Shown here one piece after another: positions 14,130 through 23,000 of a stretch of DNA of 64,000 bases. A program made the translations under genes and the position numbers. Position 1 is the first letter of the stretch. Each line of letters starts with the position of its first letter. A model generated the notes under the pieces. The model made no database searches. It was not told where the DNA came from and saw nothing but the letters and a program-made list of their open reading frames with translations. The DNA is from Cephalopachus bancanus (Eukaryota > Chordata > Mammalia > Primates > Tarsiidae): assembly GCA_027257055.1 (NCBI GenBank), contig JAPVLO010000180.1:372001-436000 (forward strand), in the 5' to 3' direction.

Positions 14130-14460
14130 ATTAACAAACACAAATGGGTCATTTTCCCCCTTATTCCATTTCTAGGTTGCTAGAGCCCAGACTTTCTCCT
14201 GGCAGCTCAGGGTACCAGGCACACACCAGGCCTGGACAGGAGCCATCCAGTTGCTGGGCACACTCACACCTACCCACACAGGTGTTATGCAGACACAGCC
14301 ACTCACCTCACATAACCAGCTTGGGGATGTGGGAGGAAACTGGAGAACGCTGAGAAATCCCACACAACATGGGAGACTGTGCAAACTCTACAGAGACAGG
14401 GCCCCAGCCAGAGCATAATTACTGTTTTTGCATCAACATCACATCATAATAAAATGACAC
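14130..14460 (+). mobile_element. Ancient interspersed repeat, family unassigned
   Basis: GGGGATGTGGGAGGAAACTG, then ATGGGAGACTGTGCAAACTC and TACAGAGACAGGGCCCC resemble a common old mammalian repeat. Confidence 0.5.
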
Positions 14461-17460
14461 TGAGTGAAACGATGTTACATGAAGACCTACTGTATACTGG
14501 CATCGTGAAAAGTTGCCATTTGAACCCAACTTCCAACCTAAGGATGGATTCCCCTTTTCTCTGAGAGGCTGGTGAAAGAATATCCTCACCTGAGGAACAG
14601 CTTCCCCTTGTACTGGGAGAGGCCTAGGACTATCTTCAAAACCTCAAGAGGACAACCATGCCTGAAAGAAGCCGAATTCCATACAAGACACACTTACCTC
14701 ATCACTCTGCAGAAACAGAAAAACACCCAACATCCAGGGACTGGTCTGACACACACAGCAAGCCCGAGTCATGGTAGAAGCTGGCCTGGTGCTCCCTCTG
14801 AGCCACATTGTTCCTCTGCGCGGGAACAATCTCACAAAACACCAAACGCCAATGTCAGACAAGGTCACTCTGTGATGATAAGGGAGAGGGAAAGCAAGAC
14901 CATAACGTCATCCAGGCACAAAGCAGGATCACTGTTTCAACTGCGTGATACCACAAACACCCCCATCCCAGGTAACATGAGGGACTCTTGTCTTCACCAG
15001 TTGCAGCATCAGCCTCACTCTAACCTAACCTCCTTTGATTTGAAGTGAATGAACACATCCAATTCAAAGGTGTGACCCTACTTCCAGCCAGCACCCAACC
15101 CCAAGTGACCCCTTGCTTCTCTGCACTCTCCCAAATCACCTGACCAAAGCACAGATCCTGTCACCTTCCTGCTGAGATGCCCCACAGCTCTGAGGTGCGC
15201 CATGGTACACAGTACCCCTGGGACAAGGCACATCCAACCTGACCCGTTCAACTACAGGGGTGTCTCTGGACGTGTTTTGGCTGAAGGGCATCAAGCGCTG
15301 TCTCCTTCCACCAACTTTAGTATTTTGCAGAGTAAACTTAGACCCAAAAGGGTTTGCCTAAAGTTGTATTACTAATGAACTTCTAAGGCTTGCTAGAGAT
15401 ACAGATACAGCAAATAACTTTCAGACAAGTGGAGAAGAAAAATCACAAATATTTATCTTTCACCTAAGTTTGGGAACACACCAAGACTTAGTGTAAACTT
15501 AAAATGAGGGGTTTGGCATTACTTTCTGTCTACATGTCATTCACCTGATGTTCTTGTTTGGCAATCTGAACTTCATCTGAAGAGTAGTTGTTTGTTGCAA
15601 GGACCACCACACCCCAACTGATATTTGCCTTCTAATTAACAAAAATTGAAGGTATTACCAAAGCAGTTAGGTTAACAGTGAGAACACATATAATCTTCCC
15701 AGCTGCTCAAGATTGGCAAACTCACATCTCGCTCACTTAGACTGTATGTTTTTCAAAAACCATCCTCACCCCTACTGACTTTGCCAGCTTTCTCGTCTCC
15801 ACTACTGAAACTTCTAAAGCCACTGCTGCTTCTACTACATCAGTTCTGACCGTTATAGGAAGGTAGGGGAGACTGTGTTTAAATGAAGGAAAACTACCCA
15901 GAAGATGTGGGATAGGGCTAAGGCTGCATATGCCTGAAATCTTGATAAAACCTTCACACCGGAATTTACAGATCTACAACAGATTTACAACAGATTTACT
16001 GATTTCCAGTCTAACACCAACTCTACTCCTTTCTTCTTGTTCCCAAAACTAACTACAGGAAAAAATGATGTTGCATTTCTAAACATACTGAAAGCTAAGA
16101 GTAGAACAATAATTTGACATTTCATAAGAGGATCCACGCCTAGAAAAAAATTATAAAATAACTAATCTTAATATACACGTTTAATGTATAAGGATATATA
16201 CCTGCTTAAGTATAGTTACATAAATATGAAAAGGACTAAATATTTTAGAGACTAATTTGTTTCAAGCAATTTTGTAACTCATTTGAAGGACATTCCCCCC
16301 CCCAAACTTTTACTCTGAAAAAGTTAAAACCCACTAAGAGCTGTAAAAATAGAGCAATGTAGTTGGTGCACACCGAAAAGCCCAGCTATAGGAAGCTGAG
16401 GTAGGAGCCCAGAAGTTAAAAGTCAGCCCAGGGAACTTAGCAAACAAGTCATTGTCCCTAAAAGAGTCATAAACAACCGTATAATCTCATTTGGAGTCTT
16501 TCTCTGGCAGGGTATAGTCACTTGCTGCATACCAACAGTTTGCAAACTAAGGTTGTGTTCCCATGTACCAACTGAGGAGTGTATTACCCATTTGTCCCAT
16601 CATTGGTGATATTAAGCTTGATCGCTGGTTAAGGTAATACCCACAAGATTTCTCCTTGTAAAGGTAACTTCCCCCCGACACTTTGAAACTATCCCCACAT
16701 ATATTTACATGTTTTAATACATGTAAATCTTTCACTCAATGGTTTTAGAATCAACTCATTAGTGACATTTCTAACTAGAAAAAACAGTAAATTTGGAAGG
16801 ACATGCTGATGGTGATTTGCAGGTTACTGAAAGGAACACTGTGAAACTCATCTAAGATTTTTATATTTTAATGCATGAAAATTTTGCCTTAAAAATAACT
16901 CTAAATAAATATTCAACTGTAAATAAATATTCAACTCTGCATGCCCAAGTGTTCAGTGTGTCCTGTACTAAAGTCTGAATTTTAAAAATTAGATAGTTGT
17001 ATAACAGGCTAAGAAGTGACCATTTTGGTTATTTTAAATAATCCCTCCCAAAAATGTTAAAAAGGCTTATTTTCAGTTAAGACCAAGCTGAAAGTGAACT
17101 TAAAGTGCATATTTTTCTCCCTCTCTCCACCCTCCCCACTGTCCTCAGAATACAACCCCCTTCTTTTGTGCTGGCATGGCCTTGTGCAGTGGTTTGGAAG
17201 GCCAATTTTATCTAACAAACTGGTGCTGGAGAAAACAGCTGAACCATGAGAAATGAAAAAGTTACATGTCTTTGAAAAGACCTTCAGGAGGTAACACACA
17301 GACTCAACGGAAACTCCTTGCAACCCTTAAAGTGTACTCATTTCTTTAAATGTAAATCTCTCTTGTGGTATTCAGTTTAGATTCACGTCTTATGTAATCA
17401 TTAGGTCATATGTGAAAAAGAACTTGCTGTTATAACCTTTTCTATTAAAAGGTTCCGTTC
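14461..17460. other. Intergenic, mostly unique
   Basis: Contains an unremarkable 158-codon frame (14572-15048) with no family resemblance, an Alu scrap (16352) and a 20-bp tandem repeat of TAAATAAATATTCAACT near 16905. Otherwise nothing is seen. Exons of the leftward lncRNA may hide here. Confidence 0.45.
16352..16465 (+). mobile_element. Possible Alu monomer fragment
   Basis: CCCAGCTATAGGAAGCTGAG and AGCCCAGGGAACTTAGCAA resemble a decayed Alu right half. Confidence 0.4.
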
Positions 17461-17745
17461 AGGATTGTTTTAAAAAACAAGACTAATGCCCCCAGTGTCT
17501 GGAGGCAGCTGGCGGGCCTGCGTGGACCCTGGGACCCAGCTTGAGGTGGCCTGGCCGCCCCTGTGTCTCCAGAGCACTGGGACTGATGGGTGGCCTTGAC
17601 GTTGTCTGAGTCGCCCACAGTGTCTGTCCAGGAGTTCGCTTTGCTGACGCTTTGGCAGCACTCTTGCATCATAGTTGGGTTTTTTGTTTGTTTGTTTGAG
17701 TTGGGGTCTCACTCTGCTGCTCAGGCTGGAGAGCACTGGTCTATG
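17461..17745 (-). repeat. Small inverted duplication, left copy (Alu tail + minisatellite-like unit)
   Basis: On the - strand this reads Alu 3' end (~48 bases), an A/C-rich tail ending AAACCCAAC, then TATGATGCAAGAGTGC and about 170 bases of GC-rich sequence ending CCAGACACTGG. The same order occurs on the + strand at 18375-18622, at roughly 86% identity by eye. The Alu part is truncated here, whereas the right copy has a complete Alu and continues into the minisatellite. Confidence 0.85.
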
Positions 17746-18141
17746 CAAATAGATGCTGAAAAGACTAAACACTGATTAAAAAGGAACTTCAGGTATGGTC
17801 ATGAGACACGCAGACACTTAATCAACAGTTGAAATAGATAAGACATTGCCTGTTATAACTATAAATACTGAATGTAAAATTTGCCTTGGGGAACAGGTTT
17901 TTTGGTCAATACCCGATTTGGTTCCAGTTTTCTTCTAGCTTCTGCCTCTCTCCTTTGATTGACCATGAGAGACTGCAACTGATTGATAACAGCTGGATGG
18001 AAGAATAGATGGATAGCAAATATAGCAAGATGTTAACAGCTATGGAATGTAGGTGTTAACATGTGTCCACTACACAAGCATTTCCATTTTTCTGTAAGTC
18101 TTAAAGCTTTAACAAAAATTTGAATTAAAAAACAGCAATGA

Positions 18142-18432
18142 GGCCAGGTTTGGTGGCTCAAACCTGTAACCCCACCACTTTGGGAGGCTGAGGCTGGGGG
18201 ACGGCTTGAGCCCAGGAATTTGAGACCAGCCTAGGCAACAGAGCAAGACCAAGTTTCCACAAAAAATACAAAAGTAGCCAGGCATGGTGGCACGCACATG
18301 TAGTCCCAGTTACTTGGGAGGCTGAGGAGGGAGGACTGCCTTGGGCCCAGGAGGTCGAGGTTGTGGTGAGCCATGACTGTGCCACTGCACTCCAGCCTGA
18401 GACCTCGACTCAAAAAACAAACAAAAAACCCA
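18142..18432 (+). mobile_element. Alu (old, AluJ-like) at head of the GC-rich block
   Basis: Complete sense dimer whose tail runs directly into the duplicated GC-rich unit and minisatellite. See the inverted duplication entries. Confidence 0.9.
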
Positions 18433-18622
18433 ACAATGATGCAAGAGTGCCGCCAGAGCATCAGCAAAGCAGGCTCCTGGGCAGACACCGTTGACGACTC
18501 GGACAACGTCAAGGCCACCCACCAGGCCCAGTGCTCTCGAGACGCGGGGACAGCCAGGCCACCTCAAGCTGGGTCCCGGGGTCCGCGCAGCCACGCCAGC
18601 CGTCTCCAAACACTGGTCTGAG
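18375..18622 (+). repeat. Small inverted duplication, right copy
   Basis: Partner of 17461-17745, with ~630 bases between the copies. It comprises the last part of the Alu at 18142-18432, the AAACCCAACAATGATGC junction, and the GC-rich unit that already resembles the minisatellite monomer (GGTCCCGGGGTCCGCGCAGC). The array expands from its end. Confidence 0.85.
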
Positions 18623-19080
18623 GGGTCCGAGCAGCCACGCCCACCTGAGGTCCTGGGGTCCAAGCAGTCCCGCCCAGCCACCTCCGAACCGGGGTCCCAG
18701 AAGTGAACTGGACCGGGCTGCGTGCGAACCCGGGGACCACGCATCCCCACCCAGCCACCTCCGAACAGGGGCCCCAAAGGTCCACGCAGCCCCGCTCGCC
18801 TGAGAACCCGGGTCCCGGGAACCACGCAGCCCCGCCCGGCCGCCTCCGAACCCGGGGTCCACGCAGCCCCGCCCAGCCACCTCCGAACCGGGACCCCGAG
18901 GGTCCACGTAGTCCCGCCTGCCAGAGAGCCCGGGTCCCGGGGTTCCACGCAGCCCCATCCAGTCACCTCCGAAGTGGGGTCACGGGGCTCCATACAGCCC
19001 CGCCCGCCTGAGAACCCGGGTCCCGCGTACCACGCAGCCCCGCCCAGCCGCCTCCGAGCCCGGGTACCACGCAGCCCGCG
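18545..19080. repeat. GC-rich minisatellite, ~41-bp unit in ~82-bp dimers
   Basis: Tandem array around CCCGGGGTCCACGCAGCCCC plus CGCCCAGCCACCTCCGAA. The landmark CCTCCGAA-type phrase recurs near 18677, 18759, 18840, 18880, 18964 and 19050 (mostly 81-86 bases apart, once 40). A variant CCTGAGAA phrase sits between some of them, so dimers of ~82 bp made of two ~41-bp monomers are evident. The array ends exactly where the SCARNA17 3' stem begins. It is CpG-dense. Long open frames through it are by-products of the composition. Confidence 0.85.
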
Positions 19081-19166
19081 CCCGGCCTCAGTCTATCGCA
19101 GGACTCACTCCATCACCCGGTTCCCAGAACTCAGATTGCGCAGTGGTCTCGTCATCATCGGCCGGG
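19081..19166 (-). ncRNA. SCARNA17: Box C/D domain guiding 2'-O-methylation of U4 snRNA C8
   Basis: Read on the - strand: a 7-base terminal stem half CCCGGCC (19166-19160), box C GATGATGA (19159-19152), the guide CCACTGCGCAA (19146-19136), box D' CTGA (19134-19131), box C' GTGATGG (19116-19110), box D CTGA (19091-19088) and the closing GGCCGGG (19087-19081), a perfect partner of the first half. The guide pairs with U4 nt 5-15, and the fifth base upstream of D' (G) falls opposite U4 C8, which meets the +5 rule. The second guide segment before box D has no target that I recognise. Confidence 0.94.
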
Positions 19167-19490
19167 CTCGCAGCCGCAACGGCGGCCCCCTGTCCCCCTC
19201 TCCGGCCCCCCGGCCCGCACGCCCGCCCCCCGCTCTCCCCGCGCCGGGCCCCGGCCCCACCTCGCCCGCCAGTCTGTGTAATCCTCTCAGGCGCCGGGCG
19301 GGCAGCGCCCGCGCGATGGGACCTGATCATATAAGGAAAATACTGCGGCTCACGCGGGGCTGTACGGGGACCCGAGCGCCCACCCACTACACGCACTCCC
19401 CACACCCGAGCACCTCCCGGACCCCAAGTCAGAAGCCGACCCAAGGCAGCCGGGTGCGCTCCGCGCAGCCGCGGGCCCAACCAATCGCGC
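19081..19490 (-). ncRNA. SCARNA17: SCARNA17 (mgU12-22/U4-8 Cajal-body RNA); 5' end approximate
   Basis: Small Cajal-body guide RNA directing 2'-O-methylation of U4 and U12 snRNAs. The 3' domain is a textbook box C/D RNA guiding U4 C8 (separate entry). About 170 nt upstream in the RNA is an 11-base match to antisense U12 nt 18-28 (19332-19342), the expected U12 G22 guide. The human RNA is recalled as ~420 nt and divergent from ACAA2, which fits the orientation and the space here. The 5' boundary is set only by that length. A GU-rich segment (near 19380-19405 read on the - strand) could form the wobble stem described for Cajal-body C/D RNAs. The U12-domain boxes are less clear than those of the U4 domain. 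Confidence 0.85.
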
Positions 19491-19560
19491 CGCGACGTAC
19501 TTCCGGCCCCGCCCCTCCCGGCCCGCCTGCCGCCCACGGACTTCCGGTCCGCCCGGCCCT
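19478..19560 (-). promoter_or_regulatory. Candidate proximal promoter elements for SCARNA17
   Basis: Near the inferred 5' end of the scaRNA the - strand carries GATTGG (an inverted CCAAT box, plus-strand CCAAT near 19480), two ETS sites (CCGGAAGT; plus-strand ACTTCCGG near 19500 and 19541) and GC boxes. Such sets are typical of TATA-less promoters of snoRNA/scaRNA and housekeeping genes. Assignment to the scaRNA rather than to the lncRNA is inferred from position. Confidence 0.5.
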
Positions 19561-19676
19561 CCCCCCCCACTGGCACCGCCTCGACCCTGCGGCGCCTTTT
19601 GCGGCGGGCTTGGCGCCTCCCCCCCCCGCGTTTTCTGCACCGTCCTCTGGCGGGAGTGGAGGGAAATGCTACTTAC

Positions 19677-19860
19677 CAGGGGAGGCAGGGGCTGCAGAGA
19701 CCAGGGGCAGGATGAACGAGGCGTCAAACCAAGTCTGTCGGTTTGGAAGGAGAGGATAGTCCGTAGAAACCCCAAGGGGGAAGTCCGCTCGCCACGTCCC
19801 GTCGCATCCACCCACCAGGAGACTGCGGCGCCGCCGCGGCTTCCACGGGCCGGAGGGGAG
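19677..19860 (-). ncRNA. Predicted first exon of a divergent lncRNA hosting SCARNA17 (SNHG22-like); 5' end unknown
   Basis: On the - strand the sequence CCTG|GTAAGTAG gives a near-perfect splice donor, with the exon ending at 19677. It lies in the CpG block ~220 nt upstream of the ACAA2 promoter segment and ~190 nt before the scaRNA start, so the scaRNA would lie in the first intron. In human a host lncRNA, SNHG22, occupies this divergent position. No open reading frame is credible here. The other exons would lie at lower coordinates and I could not place them. Confidence 0.5.
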
Positions 19861-19869
19861 CCGGGGGCC

Positions 19870-20076
19870 AGCGGGGCGTGGCCTGAGTAGTAGGTGAAAG
19901 GGCGCAGGGCGGTGGCTCGCGAGAGCTGGCGAAGGGCGGGGGTGTGGCCTGGGAGTAGGTGAACGGGCAGGGGGCGGAGCCCCGGACTCCGCCCACCCCC
20001 GAAAATCTGGGGCGAGGCGGGCGACGTCTCGGCGCTCCCCGACCCGCCGCCCTAGCCTCCGGAATTTGCAGCCGCT
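19870..20076 (+). promoter_or_regulatory. ACAA2: ACAA2 promoter and 5' UTR in CpG-rich block
   Basis: The ~200 bases upstream of the ATG are very GC/CpG rich, with GC boxes (GGGGCGTGG, GGGGGCGGAGCC), a GACGTC core near 20024 and no TATA box. A phrase of about 25 bases (GTGGCCTGAGTAGTAGGTG and its near copy) occurs twice, near 19877 and 19944. By position it should drive ACAA2 to the right, while the scaRNA/lncRNA unit is transcribed to the left. Confidence 0.7.
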
Positions 20077-20092
20077 ATGGCCCTCCTCCGAG
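20077..20092 (+). CDS. ACAA2: ACAA2 coding exon 1
   Basis: Encodes MALLR plus the first base of Gly6. The ATG sits in GCCGCTATGG, a usable Kozak context, and the exon ends CGAG|GTGAGC, a good donor (phase 1). It lies in a CpG-rich block, as expected for a housekeeping promoter. The 5' UTR probably begins within the preceding ~60 bases; no TSS can be read directly. The following intron is 17.1 kb. Confidence 0.93.
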
Positions 20093-23000
20093 GTGAGCGC
20101 GGACCCCTCCTCGCCCGCCCTGGCCAGGCCTGCGCTCCGGGCCGCCCGGTGGGGAGTCGGGGTCGGAGTGAAGCCCTCCGGGGTCTGGAGGGGCCTGGGT
20201 AAGCCTGGCCCTGAAGGACACTCTGGGTTTAGGAGAAGCCCTGGCTAGGCCGAAGGACGGCGACTGCGGCGCAACCTCCCGTCGTGGGAGTTGTGGCCAG
20301 GGCTTGCGGCCGACCTTGGAGGGGCCCCTCTTCCTATAGTGACCCCCGGACCTTGGAGGGCCTCGCTTCTCCTAGACCTGCAGAGTCCCCCTCTTTTCAT
20401 AGTGATCCCCAGACCTTGGAAAGCCTCGCTTCTTCTCCTAGATCTGGAGTGACCCCCGGACCTTGGAGGGCCCCCTTCTTCCCACAGTGACCCCTCGCTC
20501 GGCCCAGCCAATGGGAGGGGGCGGCGGAATGGGGACATGACCTCCTTCCTCCCTTCTAGCCCTTCCGTTGGAGTAACTGCAAGAAAGTGCAGCCATGCAG
20601 CACCCACGTTTAGGGCTGCTAACTTGTTTTTAAAAACCGTGCAAACTCCCTTTTCTTAGCACGTGGTCGGCAGTCCCTGGAATCTTAGTTAAGGGTTGAC
20701 GTGTGAACCCTCGGGTAGAGCGCGTCAGGCCCTGAGACTGGCAAAGCCTGGCGGGATCTAAGAACCAGGCATGGTGGGGCTCAGGCAGGGCTCTGCTGGG
20801 GCCTAGGCGGGGGAGGCAGGCTCTGGTTTCCGGCCTGGATTCGAGCTGTCCCTGCAACACCGAGGAGCCTGAAGGGTGGGGGTAGAGGCCCAGGCACAGC
20901 AGTGGAGGGGGCAAAGGGGTGACTCAGATGGATTTGGAGGTGGCTTTGATAGACCGTGATGGGTAACTAAGGAGGAAAGGTCAAGCTTGACTGCAGGCTT
21001 TTCTGCCTTGAAGGACTGTGTTCGCGGTGATACCTCTTAGGGATGAGGAAAAAAACGGTAGGAGTAGTTTCGGAAAGGAAGGTAGAGAATTGCGTTTCAG
21101 GCAAGGAACGCTTTGCTGCCTGTGGAGCACCAGGTGGAGAGGCCAGCTCGGCTCTGTTCTGAGAGTCACGGCCAGAATGGCATGTGACAAGTGAAAAGTA
21201 GGTTTTTTGGGGGATTTTGTTTTTGTTTTTGTTTTGTTTTGAGTTGGAGTCTCACTCTGTTGCCCAGACTGGAGTGCAGTGGCCGCTCCCGGCCACCGCA
21301 GCCTCGACCTGCTGGGCTTCAGCGATCCTTCCACCTCAGCCTTCCGAGCAGCCGGAATTACAGGCACGCACTACCACGCCCGGCTAATTTTTTGATTTAT
21401 TGTAGAGATGAGGTCTCGCCAGCCCAGGCAGGTCTCGAACCCATGGTCTCAGGCAATCCGCTCACCTCAGCCTCCCAAAGGCGCAGGATTACAGGCTGAG
21501 CCACCGAGCCCGGCAGTAGGTATTTTGGAACAAAATGCAGTGTATACCATTTCCTACGATGCATATTTCATTTGCCAGTACCTTCCCAGCTTTGAATTTA
21601 ACTACATTTATTTAATAAAGCTGCATGTTGAATTTTCAGAAAACCCACTTCATTTAGAAATCGCGTTGTAATGCTTTTACAAAAGGAAGTACTATTTCTT
21701 TTGATTTCATGTTAATATTTTATCAGTGGTTTTTACCCTTTTCTTGTAATGTAGTTCTCTTTAAAAGTTTGCTGAAAGCTATGAACCCAATAAGGAAAAA
21801 TCAACACCTTTATTAAGGAAGTAGGAAGCTTATAAAATGTGATACAGTTCAGCTACATTTCTTATTTCCATTTCCCAATCTTACAGATAAGGACACTGAT
21901 GAGGTAAAGTGACTTGTCTGGAATAACAGATAGTGACTGTGACTAGAACCCAATCCCTGAGCTGCAAACAGTGCTGTCCTAAGCTAGTTAGAATCCAGGA
22001 TGTACCCTTCTCTCAAGTAGCTATAGGCCCGGTGGTGAGAAAGGAGAGTGTGCCTGATTACTGTAGGGGAAGGCCACACCTGAATTAATTTGGGAAAGAC
22101 TGGCATTTATCAGATTTCTGTCCACAGGAGCCATCCCCCATGTTTTAACTGGCTCTCGTCCCCTGGCTTGACAGAGGTTTTCACCCAGCAGGTGTCAGTC
22201 CTGCTGCTGCTGTTAGCTTTTTGGGAACGTGCTGTAACCCTTCAGAACGTGCTGTAACCCTTCAGAGCAAGTAGGCAGGGCTGCCTATTACCTGAGCCCT
22301 GAGGAAGGAGTGGATGACACACAGTTTTCCTTAGTTTGCCTTGGCTGCTGCTGTCTGTGGTTGCTCTGACTGTGAGCAAATACTTACCGAGCGGCATGAG
22401 AGCAAGGCTGGCAGAGTGCCCATCTCTCTTCTGATGTTTCCTGCACTGTCCCTTCAGCACAGCTTGCCGGCTTCTCTCCAAGCTCAGACTCACTACGCTC
22501 TGGATGACGACCGTTTGCCTCTGAATTTTCAGTCTTTTAAAAATAGACAAGATTTTAGTTTGGTGTTGAAGATTGTTATTAAATTAACATATCCAGTTTA
22601 TGAAATTATAAGAAAAATCCTTTAAATTACATAGTCTTTATGTCTGCACATCCCAGATTACTTGTGTAAAATAAATGTAACAGCATTTTCCCCACTCAAA
22701 GTAATTGTGTTAGTTCAGTGAAGGCCTTACTCCAGCTAGCCTCTGTAGTCTGGGAGCATCAAGTGAGGAGAAGGGACACAGACAAGGGGGACGTTCTTGT
22801 GCTTTTATGTTCACACACACTCTTTCTGTTGTAGATATAGTATGTTTCACTCCTAGCATTGCCCCCTCACAAGTGCTTTCTTAGATTACAAAATATGGGG
22901 AAGAAAGTCAAGAAAGGACCTTTTGAAGAAACAAATGACAAGCCTCCTTTGTTTCTAAATTGGAGTCGATGGTCACTGGAGTCATTTCTGTGTATGCCAT

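Noticed and set aside
14572..15048. 158-codon + strand frame in intergenic DNA
   Set aside because: No recognisable domain and ordinary base composition. Length is compatible with chance in a low-stop region.
17445..17672. MMQEC-type open frames shared at 17.5 kb (-) and 18.4 kb (+)
   Set aside because: Similarity comes from the DNA duplication. Frames are short, lack conserved domains and run into repeats.
18722..19759. 345-codon + strand open frame in the GC-rich block
   Set aside because: Runs through the minisatellite, across the scaRNA on the other strand and through the promoter. Proline/arginine-rich by composition, with no family resemblance or splice support.
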